Under the pieces are notes generated by a model. That model did no database searches. It was not told where the DNA came from and saw only the letters and a program-made list of their open reading frames with translations. A DNA stretch of 64,000 bases from Ponticoccus alexandrii (lineage in GTDB: Bacteria > Pseudomonadota > Alphaproteobacteria > Rhodobacterales > Rhodobacteraceae): positions 1-64,000 of the forward strand of contig NZ_CP047168.1 in NCBI RefSeq assembly GCF_016806125.1, written 5' to 3'. Of this stretch, positions 51,734 to 61,534 are shown one piece after another. Made by a program: the position numbers and the translations under genes. Every line of letters begins with the position of its first letter. Position 1 is the first letter of the stretch.

Positions 51734-53509
51734 ATGAGTCTCGACCAGATCTTCGTTCTCGCGCTCGTCGGCGTTGTCTTCCTGAGCTTCATTAGGGAGA
51801 TTTACCCGCCCGAGGTGACGGCGCTTGCGGCTTCGGCGGCGCTTCTCGCAACCGGGATCATCGAAACACGGGACTTCCTGTCGGTTTTCAGTTCGTCGGC
51901 GCCTATTACCATCGCGATGATGTTCATCATCTCGGTGGCGCTGGAGCGGACGGGTGTGCTGACGATCATCGGCGACATCCTGAAACAACAGGCGCGCGGC
52001 TCGTTTCTGCGGGCAATGCTCCTGATGATGGTCGGCACCATGGGGGCGTCAGCCTTCATGAACAACACACCCGTGGTGATCCTTCTGACGCCGATCATGA
52101 TTTCGGTCGCGGCCTCGGTGGGCGTGGCGCCGTCGCGCATGCTGATCCCGCTCTCCTTCGCGGCGATCTTCGGCGGCACGCTGACCCTTGTCGGCACCTC
52201 GACGAACATCCTGATGAGTGGTGTTGCACAGGATGCGGGCCAGCCTCCGATCACCATGTTCGAGATGACGCTGCCCGGGTTGATCCTGGCGGCCGTGGGC
52301 ATGGCCTATATGGTGTTCGCCGGGCGCTACCTGTTGCCCGATCGTGCCTCTCTGTCGAGCCTTCTCGGACAGGAGGGAAAGCGTCGGTTCCTTGCGCGGT
52401 TGTTGATCCCGAATGGGTCGAACTACGTCGGCAAGCAGCTTGCCGATCTGCCCTTCAATACCGCCGAGACGCGCATACTTGACGTGGTCCGCGGCGAGGT
52501 CTCCATGCGCCGGACAATGAACGACCTCGTGCTCGAAGTCGGTGACCGCCTGGTGCTCAAGACTGGAACAGGCGAGATTCTGGGGCTCAAGGAGGACGGG
52601 CAGATTGCCTTTCGGGATCGGGAGGATCACGACGTGGAGCCGGTGACCGCCGATCAGACGATCACGATGGAGGCGAGTGTGGGCCCGAACTCGCATCTGC
52701 GCGGACGGCCGATCAAGGATCTCAAGCTGCGTCGGAAATACGGCGTCTACCTCATGGCCGTGCATCGGCAGGAACAGAACATCAGCCAGGAATTGCAGGA
52801 TCTGCGCCTACAATTCGCGGACACGCTGCTGCTTGAGGGTCCGCCAGAAGGACTCCAGCGGCTGATGGAGGACGGCGGCATCGTCAACCTGTCGACCCCG
52901 TCCGAGCGTCCGCAGCGGCGCGCCAAGGCGCCCATCGCCATCGCCACGATCTTTGGCGTGATGGGACTTGCCGCGCTGAACGTCATGCCGATCGCGGGTC
53001 TCGCGGTGATCGGGGCGGTCGTGGTGATGATGACCCGTTGCGTCGATCCGGAGGAAGCCTTTGACGCCATTGACTGGCGCATCCTGTTCTTGATCTTCGG
53101 GATGTTGGGTCTGTCCATGGGGATGGAGGAGACGGGTACCGCGCGCGTGATCGTCGAGGCAGTGGTGGGGGCCGTCGGCGGGATCGGGCCAATTGCCATC
53201 CTCGCCGCCGTCTACGTCCTGACTAGCGCGCTGACCGAGATGGTCTCGAACAACGCAGTCGCGGTGCTGATTGGCCCAATCGTCATCGCGCTGGCCATCG
53301 AGCTCGGCTTCGACCCGCGCCCCTTCATCATGGCGGTGATGTTCGCGGCCTCGGCCAGCTTCGCGACCCCCATCGGCTACCAGACCAACACCTTCGTCTA
53401 CGGCGCAGGCGGCTACAAGTTCACCGATTTCATCAAGGTGGGTTTGCCGCTGAACGTCATCTTTGCCGTGGTCGCAGTGCTGATCATCCCGCTGTTTTTC
53501 CCGTTCTGA
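51734..53509 (+). CDS. SLC13-family permease with TrkA-C domains
   Basis: 591 residues from ATG 51734. The N-terminal membrane half includes SVALERTGVLTIIGDIL and FMNNTPVVILLTPI, an NTP motif of DASS/ArsB-type transporters; the second half has the matching EMVSNNAVAVLIGP. Between them lie two TrkA-C domains (about residues 215-385: LIPNGSNYVGKQLADL...LKLRRKYGVYLMAV). Such proteins carry sulfate or other divalent anions with Na+ or H+. Its place next to the sulfate ABC operon suggests a sulfate or sulfonate role. Confidence 0.85.
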   Translation: MSLDQIFVLALVGVVFLSFIREIYPPEVTALAASAALLATGIIETRDFLSVFSSSAPITIAMMFIISVALERTGVLTIIGDILKQQARGSFLRAMLLMMVGTMGASAFMNNTPVVILLTPIMISVAASVGVAPSRMLIPLSFAAIFGGTLTLVGTSTNILMSGVAQDAGQPPITMFEMTLPGLILAAVGMAYMVFAGRYLLPDRASLSSLLGQEGKRRFLARLLIPNGSNYVGKQLADLPFNTAETRILDVVRGEVSMRRTMNDLVLEVGDRLVLKTGTGEILGLKEDGQIAFRDREDHDVEPVTADQTITMEASVGPNSHLRGRPIKDLKLRRKYGVYLMAVHRQEQNISQELQDLRLQFADTLLLEGPPEGLQRLMEDGGIVNLSTPSERPQRRAKAPIAIATIFGVMGLAALNVMPIAGLAVIGAVVVMMTRCVDPEEAFDAIDWRILFLIFGMLGLSMGMEETGTARVIVEAVVGAVGGIGPIAILAAVYVLTSALTEMVSNNAVAVLIGPIVIALAIELGFDPRPFIMAVMFAASASFATPIGYQTNTFVYGAGGYKFTDFIKVGLPLNVIFAVVAVLIIPLFFPF

Positions 53510-53521
53510 TATCGGCACCGG

Positions 53522-53920
53522 TCAGACCGAGCGGACAGCTGCCGGCACGATCCTTTCGATGAGACGGCGCTCGGCGCGCTCGAGCCAGTAGTGCCTTGCT
53601 GCGCCTTTGACGCCGAAAGGAAGATCCGGCAGGCCGGCACGCTGCGCGAGATCAGAGACGACGGCCGCGAACCCGATTGACGAAAGCCCGCATTCGCGAT
53701 GTGGCAGAACGAGGATTCTGAACGCCACATCCGGCGCGAGATGGTTGCGCCAGAGGATGAAGTTGCGCGGCCCGGCGAGCCGGACATGCCAGCGAAGCGC
53801 CTCGACGCTGCGGACCCACGTCGTTGGAAGGTACGGCTGGGCCTGATGGCTCGGCGCAGATGTGGTGATCCGGGCGAGCGCCCGGATCGTCCATCGGCGC
53901 AGCAAGCCACTGGCGGCCAT
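53522..53920 (-). CDS. Unknown protein downstream of cysA
   Basis: 132 residues from ATG 53918-53920, seven bases after the cysA stop. RALARITTSAPSHQAQPYLPTTWVRSVEALRWHVRLAGPRNFILWRNHLAP suggests a basic, membrane-adjacent or nucleic-acid-binding protein. No family recognised. As the last gene of the cys operon it may be a sulfur-related accessory, which is context only. Confidence 0.5.
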   Translation of the reverse strand: MAASGLLRRWTIRALARITTSAPSHQAQPYLPTTWVRSVEALRWHVRLAGPRNFILWRNHLAPDVAFRILVLPHRECGLSSIGFAAVVSDLAQRAGLPDLPFGVKGAARHYWLERAERRLIERIVPAAVRSV

Positions 53921-53927
53921 GCGGCTG

Positions 53928-54647
53928 TCACGCGGCCGTAAACGCCCGGACGAAGTCGGACGCGGGCTTTGCGCGGATCTCGGCCGGCTTGCCGACCTGT
54001 TCGATGCGACCCATCGACATGACGACGACGAGGTCGGCAAGCCCCATCGCTTCCTCCTGGTCGTGGGTGACGAAGACGGTGGTCAGGCCGGTGCGATCGT
54101 GGATCTCGCGCAGCCCCTGACGCAGTTCCTTTCGGACCTTGGCGTCGAGCGCGCCGAAGGGTTCGTCCAGCAGCAGCATCCGCGGCTCGATGGCGAGCGC
54201 GCGGGCGAGCGCCACGCGCTGACGCTGGCCGCCCGAAAGCTGGTTGGGATAGCGCGTGCCGATGTCGGGAAGCTGGATCAGGTCGAGAAGCCGGTTCACC
54301 CGGCGGCCGATCTCGGCCTCGGTCGGACGTTCCTTGCGGGGTCGGGCGCGCAGGCCATAGGCGATGTTCTCGAACACCGTCATGTGCCGGAAAAGCGCGT
54401 AGGATTGGAAGACGAAGCCCGCGCGACGGTCCTGCACGCTGAGGCCAGTGGCATCCTGCCCGCCGAAGAGCACACGGCCCGATGTCGGGAATTCCAGCCC
54501 CGCGAGGATGCGAAGCAGGGTTGTCTTTCCCGACCCGGAGGGCCCGAGGAGCGCGATCAGCGCGCCCGAGGGGATGGAGAGCGACACCGGGTGCAGCGCC
54601 CGCGAGGTGCCGAACTCCTTGGCCAGTTCCTCGATCTTGATGTTCAT
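53928..54647 (-). CDS. cysA: Sulfate ABC transporter ATP-binding subunit, short form
   Basis: 239 residues from ATG 54645-54647 after AAAGGAAA. Walker A is [16 protein letters not shown], the Q-loop [12 protein letters not shown], the signature [15 protein letters not shown], Walker [12 protein letters not shown] and the H-loop FVTHD. Usual CysA proteins are 340-360 residues with a C-terminal TOBE domain; here the sequence stops right after the ATPase domain (RAFTAA), so the regulatory domain is missing. Lies 13 bases downstream of cysW. It powers sulfate or thiosulfate import. Confidence 0.93.
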   Translation of the reverse strand: MNIKIEELAKEFGTSRALHPVSLSIPSGALIALLGPSGSGKTTLLRILAGLEFPTSGRVLFGGQDATGLSVQDRRAGFVFQSYALFRHMTVFENIAYGLRARPRKERPTEAEIGRRVNRLLDLIQLPDIGTRYPNQLSGGQRQRVALARALAIEPRMLLLDEPFGALDAKVRKELRQGLREIHDRTGLTTVFVTHDQEEAMGLADLVVVMSMGRIEQVGKPAEIRAKPASDFVRAFTAA

Positions 54648-54660
54648 CGTGTTTCCTTTC

Positions 54661-55524
54661 TCAATGGCGCCGCGTGGCTGCCAGCAGGTCCGCATGGCGC
54701 CATTCGAGCAGGGATTTCAGGAGGAGGGTGAGGAGGGCGAGCATCGCCAGCACGGCGGCGAGCGAGAAGGCCGCGACCGAGAGGTACTCGTTGTAGAACA
54801 TCTCGACCATTGTGGGCATGGTCGCCGTCTCGCCCCGGATCTTGCCCGAGACGACGGCCACCGCGCCGAATTCACCCATGGCACGCGCATTGCACAGGAG
54901 CACGCCATAAAGCAGCGCCCAGCGGATATTGGGGAGCGTCACCGTGAAGAAGGTGCGCCATCCCGAGGCCCCGAGCGTCAGCGCGGCCTCTTCCTCGGCA
55001 CGGCCCTGTTCGATCATCACCGGGATCAGCTCGCGCGCGACGAAGGGGAAGGTCACGAAGAGCGTGGCGAGCAGGATGCCCGGGAAAGCGAAGACGATGC
55101 GGACATCGTTCGCCATGAGCCAGGCGCCGAGCGACGAGTTCGCGCCGAACAGGAGCACCAGCATCAGGCCCGCGACGACCGGCGAGACCGAGAACGGCAG
55201 GTCGATCAGCGTGATCAGAAACGCCTTGCCGCGAAAGTCGAACTTGGCGATGGCCCAGGCGGCGGCGATGCCGAAGACTGCGTTGAGCGGCACGGCAATC
55301 GCAGCGATGGTCAGCGTCATGCGGATCGCGGACTGCGCATCGGGAAGCGACAGGGCGGCGATCACACCGCGCCAGCCTTCGGCCAGCGCCTCCGCGAAGA
55401 CCGTGACGAGCGGCGCGAAAAGAAACAGCACCACGAACACCACGGCGAGACCGATCAGGGCGGTGCGCGCGACCGGCGGTTCGGTGGTGACGGGAACCGG
55501 GCGTGAGAGAGCGATGTCAGACAA
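54661..55524 (-). CDS. cysW: Sulfate ABC transporter permease CysW
   Basis: 287 residues from ATG 55522-55524, overlapping cysT by eight bases. Six membrane helices; the EAA loop that contacts the ATPase reads [52 protein letters not shown] is typical of CysW. It forms the channel with CysT. Confidence 0.95.
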   Translation of the reverse strand: MSDIALSRPVPVTTEPPVARTALIGLAVVFVVLFLFAPLVTVFAEALAEGWRGVIAALSLPDAQSAIRMTLTIAAIAVPLNAVFGIAAAWAIAKFDFRGKAFLITLIDLPFSVSPVVAGLMLVLLFGANSSLGAWLMANDVRIVFAFPGILLATLFVTFPFVARELIPVMIEQGRAEEEAALTLGASGWRTFFTVTLPNIRWALLYGVLLCNARAMGEFGAVAVVSGKIRGETATMPTMVEMFYNEYLSVAAFSLAAVLAMLALLTLLLKSLLEWRHADLLAATRRH

Positions 55525-56356
55525 GACCGATCCTCCGTCTGCTCCAGATCTGGATGGCGTAGATGGCGAGCAGCATGGCGAAGGAGATCACGAGCATCGC
55601 GATCCCGATCGCGGCGGCGGCGTCGTAGTTGTATTCCTCGAGGCGGATCACGATCAGCAGCGGCGCGATCTCGGTCACTCCGGGGATGTTGCCCGCGATG
55701 AAGATGACCGAGCCGTATTCGCCGACCGATCGCGCCAGCGCGAGCGCGAAGCCTGTCAGCAGCGCGGGGGTCAGCGTCGGTAGGATCACACGGCGCAGCG
55801 TGTAGGCGCGGTGCGCGCCCAGCGTTGCGCTGACCTCCTCGAGATCCGGCTCAAGCTCCTCGATCACCGGCTGGACCGTGCGAACCACGAAGGGCAGCCC
55901 GATGAAGACGAGCGCGACCCAGATCCCCACTTCGGTATAGGCGACCTGGATGCCGAGCGGCACCAGCGTCTGACCGAAGACGCCGTTCGGGGCGTAGAGT
56001 GCCGTCAGCGCGATCCCCGCCACTGCTGTCGGCAAGGCAAAGGGGAGGTCCACCGCCGCGTCGATGAAGCGCCGACCCCAGAAGCGGTAGCGCACCAGCA
56101 CCCAGGCCAGCATCAGCCCGAAGACAAGGTTGAAGAGCGATGCGATCAGGGCCGCACGGAAGGACAGGGAAAGCGCCGCCCAGATCCGGCGCGAGTTGAC
56201 CATGTCCCACAGATCGGCGGGACCGATAATCAGTCCGCGGCCCAGAAGAGCCGCGATGGGAAGAAGGACCGCGATGGAGAGCATCGTCATCATGATCCCG
56301 AAGCTCAGCCCAAACCCCGGCAGGGGTGAGGGCGAGCGGAGAATGCCCGCCCTCAT
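55517..56356 (-). CDS. cysT: Sulfate ABC transporter permease CysT (CysU)
   Basis: 279 residues from ATG 56354-56356. Six membrane helices; the EAA loop is EEVSATLGAHRAYTLRRVILPTL. RFWGRRFIDAAVDLPFALPTAVAGIALTALY is characteristic. It lies three bases after cysP and overlaps cysW, so the order P-T-W-A is one operon. Confidence 0.95.
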   Translation of the reverse strand: MRAGILRSPSPLPGFGLSFGIMMTMLSIAVLLPIAALLGRGLIIGPADLWDMVNSRRIWAALSLSFRAALIASLFNLVFGLMLAWVLVRYRFWGRRFIDAAVDLPFALPTAVAGIALTALYAPNGVFGQTLVPLGIQVAYTEVGIWVALVFIGLPFVVRTVQPVIEELEPDLEEVSATLGAHRAYTLRRVILPTLTPALLTGFALALARSVGEYGSVIFIAGNIPGVTEIAPLLIVIRLEEYNYDAAAAIGIAMLVISFAMLLAIYAIQIWSRRRIGLV

Positions 56357-56359
56357 GGC

Positions 56360-57547
56360 TCATTCCTCGTAGATCTGGTCGAAGATGCCGCCTTCGCCGA
56401 AATACTCGGGCTGGACGACCGGCCAGCCGCCAAAATCGGCGATCGTGACAAGCTCGAGGTCCGGAAAGCGCGCGGCATCCTCGGGGTCGGCCAGCGAGGT
56501 GTCCCAGGCGCGGTAGTAGTGGCGGAGCGCCAGCGCCTGCGCTTGCGCGCTGTAGAGGTGCTGAAGATAGGCCTCGGCGGCCGCGCGCTGAACGTCGGAG
56601 GTGATGTTGCCATCCACCAGCGTCACCGGCGGCTCGGCCAAAATCGACACCGAGGGCACGACGATGTCGAAGGCATCCTCGCCCAGTTCCGCCAGCGCGA
56701 GGAAGGCCTCGTTCTCCCAGGCCAGCAGGACGTCGCCGATGCCGCGCTGGGTGAAGGTCGTCGTCGAGCCCCGCGCGCCGGTGTCGAGCACCGGCACGTT
56801 GCGATAGAGCGCGCCCACGAACTCGGCCGGATCGAGGCCGTTCCGCTCGGCATAGGCCCAGACTGCAAGGAAGTTCCAGCGTGCGCCGCCGGAGGTCTTG
56901 GGGTTCGGCGTGATGACCTGGACGCCTTCGGCGACGAGGTCGTCCCAGTCCTCGATGCCGCGCGGATTGCCCTCGCGCACCAGGAACACGATGGTCGAGG
57001 TGTAGGGAGCGGAATTGTGGGGCAGCCGCGACTGCCAGTCGGCCGGGATGCGGCCCGTGCGCTCGGCGATCTGGTCGATGTCTGCCGACAGCGCCAACGT
57101 CACGACCGTTGCCTCTAGCCCGTCGATCACGGCACGCGCCTGGGCGCCGGCGCCCCCGTGGGACTGCTGGATGGTGACCGGTGCATTCCCCTGCGCCGTC
57201 CACCATGCGTTGAAGAGCTCGTTGTATTCCCGGTAGAACTCCCGGGTCGGATCGTAGGAGACGTTGAGGATCTCCACGCTCTCCTGTGCCGCAGCGGGAG
57301 CAGTGCCTGCGAAGGTCAGTCCGAGCGCCGCGACCGCAGTCATAAGGCCCGTGCGCAGATGCCCGCCCTCCAGGGCCTTGCGGAGTGCCACGTGGAAATT
57401 GCCCGCCATCCGCGGCTCGGACGCTGTGACCGGATGGCCGGACAGGCGCGCGTGGCCGGCGTCGATCTCGATCCGGCCATCGCCGAGACTTCGGACGAAG
57501 ATGCCCTGGGCGAGCATGTGCCCGCCGATCTGGATGGTGCGATACAT
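56360..57547 (-). CDS. cysP: Sulfate-binding protein CysP/Sbp with an N-terminal extension
   Basis: 395 residues from ATG 57545-57547. The mature part starts [25 protein letters not shown] and has [30 protein letters not shown], typical of periplasmic sulfate-binding proteins. The signal peptide ([25 protein letters not shown]) begins only near residue 64, after a 46-residue segment with a small beta-rich pattern ([28 protein letters not shown]). The real start may be ATG 57407-57409 ([11 protein letters not shown]), with the upstream part being a separate or fused small protein. It delivers sulfate to CysTW. Confidence 0.9.
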   Translation of the reverse strand: MYRTIQIGGHMLAQGIFVRSLGDGRIEIDAGHARLSGHPVTASEPRMAGNFHVALRKALEGGHLRTGLMTAVAALGLTFAGTAPAAAQESVEILNVSYDPTREFYREYNELFNAWWTAQGNAPVTIQQSHGGAGAQARAVIDGLEATVVTLALSADIDQIAERTGRIPADWQSRLPHNSAPYTSTIVFLVREGNPRGIEDWDDLVAEGVQVITPNPKTSGGARWNFLAVWAYAERNGLDPAEFVGALYRNVPVLDTGARGSTTTFTQRGIGDVLLAWENEAFLALAELGEDAFDIVVPSVSILAEPPVTLVDGNITSDVQRAAAEAYLQHLYSAQAQALALRHYYRAWDTSLADPEDAARFPDLELVTIADFGGWPVVQPEYFGEGGIFDQIYEE

Positions 57548-57675
57548 GGCCTGTCCTTTGCTGATCCCTGTCGAACTCTGGTGCCAGGTCGGCGGTGAAG
57601 CGGTCCGGGAGGGATCATCCCTGCCTCGAATACGCCACCAGCGCCGCCTGACATGTAAATAACGACAGACTTACT

Positions 57676-57718
57676 CGTGATTTGCAAAGGAAGAATCACG
57701 GTCTTTTTGATCGTGATT
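57676..57718. promoter_or_regulatory. Evenly spaced CGTGATT operator array before cysP
   Basis: CGTGATT at 57676-57682, its inverse AATCACG at 57694-57700, and CGTGATT again at 57712-57718: three half-sites with an 18-base step. They lie between the Rrf2 regulator gene and cysP, upstream of the cys operon, so the regulator probably binds here. The surrounding 57655-57725 is AT-rich. Confidence 0.7.
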
Positions 57719-57726
57719 TTAGAAGA

Positions 57727-58194
57727 TCATTCTCCGGCAGCGGGTTCCGGCAAGCCGAAGCTTTCTAGAGGCCGCGCATCCTTCTGGAGATCTGCGACAG
57801 TGAGCGATTCGATCATGAGGATGTAGGTGGCGTAGAAGCCTCCGAAGACAGCGCGCACTCGGCAGGTCTGTTCGTCGGTGCAATCCTCGCAGCGCTGGTA
57901 GGCCTTGCGCGACAGGCAAGGCAGCGGGGCCATCGGGCCGTCGATCAGGCGCAGGACTTCCGCCAACGAGACGCGCCGGGGTTCCTTGATCATCTCGTAT
58001 CCACCCTTGCGACCCCGGCGGCTCCCGATCAACCCGGCGCGCTTGAGATCGAGCAAGATGTGCTCGAGAAATCGTTTCGGCGCGCCGGAGCGTTCCGCGA
58101 TCTCCTCGATGCGCAGTGCTGTGCCTTCGCCAGCCTTTTCATCGGCGAGCACCATGAGAGCTTTGAGCGCGTACTTGGTCTTGTGGGTGATCAT
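57727..58194 (-). CDS. Rrf2-family regulator with a cysteine cluster
   Basis: 155 residues from ATG 58192-58194; a longer start at 58272 would run into the divergent promoter. The winged helix reads KTKYALKALMVLADEKAGEGTALRIEEIAERSGAPKRFLEHILLDLKRAGLIGSRRGRKGGY. Cysteines at about 93, 102, 105 and 111 (PCLSRKAYQRCEDCTDEQTC) could bind an Fe-S cluster as in IscR, NsrR or RsrR. Rrf2 proteins sense Fe-S status, NO or cysteine; CymR controls sulfur genes. It reads toward the cys operon, with a 179-base gap holding the operator array. Confidence 0.9.
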   Translation of the reverse strand: MITHKTKYALKALMVLADEKAGEGTALRIEEIAERSGAPKRFLEHILLDLKRAGLIGSRRGRKGGYEMIKEPRRVSLAEVLRLIDGPMAPLPCLSRKAYQRCEDCTDEQTCRVRAVFGGFYATYILMIESLTVADLQKDARPLESFGLPEPAAGE

Positions 58195-58367
58195 CGGTCG
58201 TAAGTGGCTCTCAAAACTGCGACTAACAAGATCAACATTATCAGGTTTTGTGCACAAAGCGAGGACGAACACTTAAACACGATAAAGATGATCGACATTT
58301 AAGAGAATTGTGACATCCTAACCCCGACTCGGTGGTGACAGCCTGTAAAGGCCAGAGAGGAGGCGCG

Positions 58368-58847
58368 ATGACATTCGACCGGATCGACCTGAAGATCCTC
58401 GACATCCTGCAGCGGGATGCGACCGTTCCGGTCGCCCGCATCGCCGACCAAGTAGGTCTGTCGCAGACGCCATGCTGGAAGCGTATCCAGAAACATGAGG
58501 AAGCTGGCGTCATCCGCTCCCGCGTGGCCCTGCTGAACCCTGACGCGCTTGGGCTTTCGCTGAGCGCCTTCGTGATGGTGGAAGCCATCGAGCATACGGC
58601 CGAATGGCGCACAGAATTCCTTGCCGTCACCGAGACGCTCGAGCCGGTTCGCGACATCTATCGTCTCGCCGGAACCCATGACTTCATGCTGCGTGTGGTC
58701 GTGTCCGACATGCCGGCCTTCGACGCATTCTACGACACCCTGACATCAAAGATCCGGTTGCGGAGCGTGAGTTCGGTTTTCTCACTAGAACAGGTGAAGG
58801 CCAGCACGGCGCTGCCTCTGTCAGGTCTGATTGCCAATTCAAACTAG
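58368..58847 (+). CDS. Lrp/AsnC-family transcriptional regulator
   Basis: 159 residues from ATG 58368 after GAGAGGAGG. Helix-turn-helix IDLKILDILQRDATVPVARIADQVGLSQTPCWKRIQKHEEAGVI, then the RAM effector domain (LGLSLSAFVMVEAI...DIYRLAGTHDFMLRVVVSD). Lrp-type proteins respond to amino acids; with a sulfur operon nearby, cysteine or another sulfur amino acid is plausible. It diverges from the Rrf2 gene, sharing a 173-base promoter region. Confidence 0.92.
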   Translation: MTFDRIDLKILDILQRDATVPVARIADQVGLSQTPCWKRIQKHEEAGVIRSRVALLNPDALGLSLSAFVMVEAIEHTAEWRTEFLAVTETLEPVRDIYRLAGTHDFMLRVVVSDMPAFDAFYDTLTSKIRLRSVSSVFSLEQVKASTALPLSGLIANSN

Positions 58848-58919
58848 GCGCAGTTGCTTCGCGGGCCTTGGTAGACACCAGGGATGTGGCGTTTCACAAC
58901 TGCCGCACCGGAATGTTTC

Positions 58920-59621
58920 CTAGCCCACGGCGACCCCGAACAGCGCACCGACCCCAGCGGTCGCCGCCATGGCGAGTGCACCCCAGAGCGTGACCCTTGT
59001 AGCACCACGGACGACGCCAGCACCGCCAGCAGAAGCGCCCAATCCACCAAGAACCGCAAGGCCGAGGATCGTCGACACGGCGACCAAGAAGGCGATCCGT
59101 GCCTCCGGGACGAGCAGTACGACGATCAAAGGCAGCACCGCACCCACAGCGAAGGTCAGCGCCGACACCAGGGCGGCCTGGATCGGGCGTGCCGTCACGG
59201 TCTCGGAGATGCCGAGTTCGTCGCGGGCATGCGATCCGAGCGCGTCGCGTTCGGTCAGCTGGTGGGCCACCTTCTCCGCCAGGTCGCGATCGAGCCCCCG
59301 GTCAACGTAGATCCGGGTGAGCTCCTCGAGTTCCGCCTCAGGCGTTTCCGCCAGCTCGCGGGTCTCGCGGGCAAGATCGGCTTGTTCCGCATCAGTCTGA
59401 GAACTGACCGAGACGTATTCGCCTGCGGCCATGGACATCGCCCCGGCCACGAGGCCAGCCAGCCCCGCGATCAGTACCTCCGGCTTTCCCGATCCTGCCG
59501 CGGCGACGCCGACCACGAGGCTCGCGGTCGAGACGAGCCCGTCGTTGGCGCCGAGAACGGCGGCCCGCAGCCAGCCGATGCGATGCACCATGTGGATTTC
59601 GGAATGCGAAAGGCGGCTCAT
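58920..59621 (-). CDS. VIT/CCC1-family iron or manganese transporter
   Basis: 233 residues from ATG 59619-59621, overlapping the P-type ATPase stop (ATGA). GWLRAAVLGANDGLVSTASLVVGVAAAG (helix 1) and AGAMSMAAGEYVSVSSQTDAEQADLARE (conserved MAAGEYVSVSSQ) define the family. VIT/CCC1 proteins move Fe2+ or Mn2+ across membranes with protons. As the last gene of an apparent iron operon, export or storage of excess iron is likely. Confidence 0.93.
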   Translation of the reverse strand: MSRLSHSEIHMVHRIGWLRAAVLGANDGLVSTASLVVGVAAAGSGKPEVLIAGLAGLVAGAMSMAAGEYVSVSSQTDAEQADLARETRELAETPEAELEELTRIYVDRGLDRDLAEKVAHQLTERDALGSHARDELGISETVTARPIQAALVSALTFAVGAVLPLIVVLLVPEARIAFLVAVSTILGLAVLGGLGASAGGAGVVRGATRVTLWGALAMAATAGVGALFGVAVG

Positions 59622-61534
59622 GGCGTGGCTCCCTGGAGTTTGTCGGCTTGCCCGCCCGAGGCTGGCTTTGGATTAGGAATGGTGGGTTCATGGGGCGCGA
59701 TGCGCAGCGCGCGGAGGGCGTTCAGGATCACGGCGACATCGATGACTTCCTGCAGCAGCGCCCCCTGCACTGGGGTGAGATAGCCGAAAGCCGCCGCGAT
59801 CATGCCCATGACCGAGAGGCCGATCCCGGCGACAACGCTTTCGACAGCGATGCGGCGCGCACCGCGCGCGATCTCGATCCCCGGCCCGAGCCGGTCGATA
59901 CGGTCGACGAGCAGCACGACGTCCGCCGCCTCGGCAGACGCCGCGGCGCCACGCGCACCCATGGCCACACCGACATCGGCCGCTGCGAGTGCCGGGGCGT
60001 CGTTCACCCCATCACCCACCATCATCACCGGTCCGTGCTTGCGTTCGGAAAGCACGAGCAGAACCTTCTGATCCGGCGTCAGCCCGGCCCGCAGACCGTC
60101 GAGCCCAAGCCCCTCGGTGACACGCTCGGCCACGTCCGCGCGGTCTCCGGTCGCTAGCAGGATCCGCGCGATACCCTCGCGGCGCAGGCCTTCGAGCATC
60201 GCGCCCGCGCCGTCGCGCAACGGGTCGGACATCACCAGATGCCCCGCCATGTGACCGTCGACCGCGACCGCGACCAAGACCGATCCCGCGCCCTTCGCGG
60301 GGTGATCGTCTCCCATTCGCCCAACGCGGGCCACAACGAAACCGTCGCCGCCGACGATCACGCTGTGGCCCTCGACATGACCCATCACCCCTTCACCCGG
60401 AAACTCGGCAACCTCGGATGGCACGGGCAACGAGAAGCCCCGTTCTTTCGCGGCTGCGACAATGGCCTGGGCGACAGGATGCTTGGAAGCCTGATCGAGC
60501 GCGGCAGCGAAGCGCAGGATGTCGCCCTCGGCCATGCCATCATGGCTGTCAATCGAGACGATCTGCGGCCGGCCGTCGGTCAGCGTACCGGTCTTGTCGA
60601 GGATCAGCGTGCGGATGCGCGCCATCGTCTCGAGCGGCCCCGCGCCCTTGATCAACACGCCAAAATGCGCCGCGCGTGACAGCCCGGCGACCAACGCGAC
60701 CGGCACGGCAAGGATCAGAGGACAGGGCGTGGCGACGACCAGCACGGCAACGGCCCGGATCGGGTCGCCGGTGAACCACCAGGCCGCAAAGGCGATGCTG
60801 ACGGTGACAGCGAGAAACCCCAGCGACCAGCGGTCGGCCAGCCGCGACATCGGCGCCTTCGACGCCTGCGCCTCTTCCACCAGCCGGACGATCCCGGCAT
60901 AGGTGCTGTCCTTCGCCTCGCGCGTCGCCGCAAGGTCGAAGGCCTCGCCCGCGTTGGTCGAACCGCTCATGGCGTCGGCCCCGCGCGCCAGCCGGACTGG
61001 CAGGGACTCGCCGGTCAGCGCCGAGGTGTCGAGGAAGGCCGTGTCGGAGGCCACCGTGCCGTCTACCGGAACCACGTCGCCCTGCCGGATCAGCAGGCGA
61101 TCACCGGGGGCGATCTCGTCGAGGGGCACGTCTTCGAGGCCGCCGTTGCGGTGGCGGGTCGCGGTCCGCGGAACGCGCGACAGAAGGTCCTGCATCGAGC
61201 GCCGGGCGCGGCCTTCTGCGAAGGCCTCAAGGAAGGTGCCGCCGGAATACATCACCGCAACGACCGCCGCGGCGAGCGTTTCGCCGAAGACGAGCGCCGC
61301 CGACATCGAGAGGGCGGCGACGATATCGAGGCCCACCTCGCCGGAGCGCAGGCTGCGCAGGATTTCGACCACGAGTGCTGCGAGCGCGGGAACGACGCCG
61401 GCGATCCAGATCAGGTTCGCAGAGTTGGGTCGGCCGGAAAAGTAGAAGAGAAGTCCCGCAATCAGGCCGGTCGAGGCAATGAGCAGGATAGCGGTCTTGA
61501 AGCGATCGGTGCGGTTCTGTTCCATACGGCTCAT
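59618..61534 (-). CDS. P1B-type ATPase with TPC motif, lacking N-terminal metal domain
   Basis: 638 residues from ATG 61532-61534 in an ATGA overlap with apbE. The metal-site motif is VVATPCPLILAVPVAL (TPC at about 269-271), phosphorylation site DKTGTLTD (313-320), TGES (about 174-177) and GDGVNDAPAL near the C-terminus. TPC is the mark of P1B-5 ATPases (Nia type) linked to Ni2+ or Fe2+ export; their usual C-terminal hemerythrin domain is absent, and there is no HMA domain at the N-terminus. With VIT and reductase partners, iron is the most likely cargo. Confidence 0.9.
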   Translation of the reverse strand: MSRMEQNRTDRFKTAILLIASTGLIAGLLFYFSGRPNSANLIWIAGVVPALAALVVEILRSLRSGEVGLDIVAALSMSAALVFGETLAAAVVAVMYSGGTFLEAFAEGRARRSMQDLLSRVPRTATRHRNGGLEDVPLDEIAPGDRLLIRQGDVVPVDGTVASDTAFLDTSALTGESLPVRLARGADAMSGSTNAGEAFDLAATREAKDSTYAGIVRLVEEAQASKAPMSRLADRWSLGFLAVTVSIAFAAWWFTGDPIRAVAVLVVATPCPLILAVPVALVAGLSRAAHFGVLIKGAGPLETMARIRTLILDKTGTLTDGRPQIVSIDSHDGMAEGDILRFAAALDQASKHPVAQAIVAAAKERGFSLPVPSEVAEFPGEGVMGHVEGHSVIVGGDGFVVARVGRMGDDHPAKGAGSVLVAVAVDGHMAGHLVMSDPLRDGAGAMLEGLRREGIARILLATGDRADVAERVTEGLGLDGLRAGLTPDQKVLLVLSERKHGPVMMVGDGVNDAPALAAADVGVAMGARGAAASAEAADVVLLVDRIDRLGPGIEIARGARRIAVESVVAGIGLSVMGMIAAAFGYLTPVQGALLQEVIDVAVILNALRALRIAPHEPTIPNPKPASGGQADKLQGATP

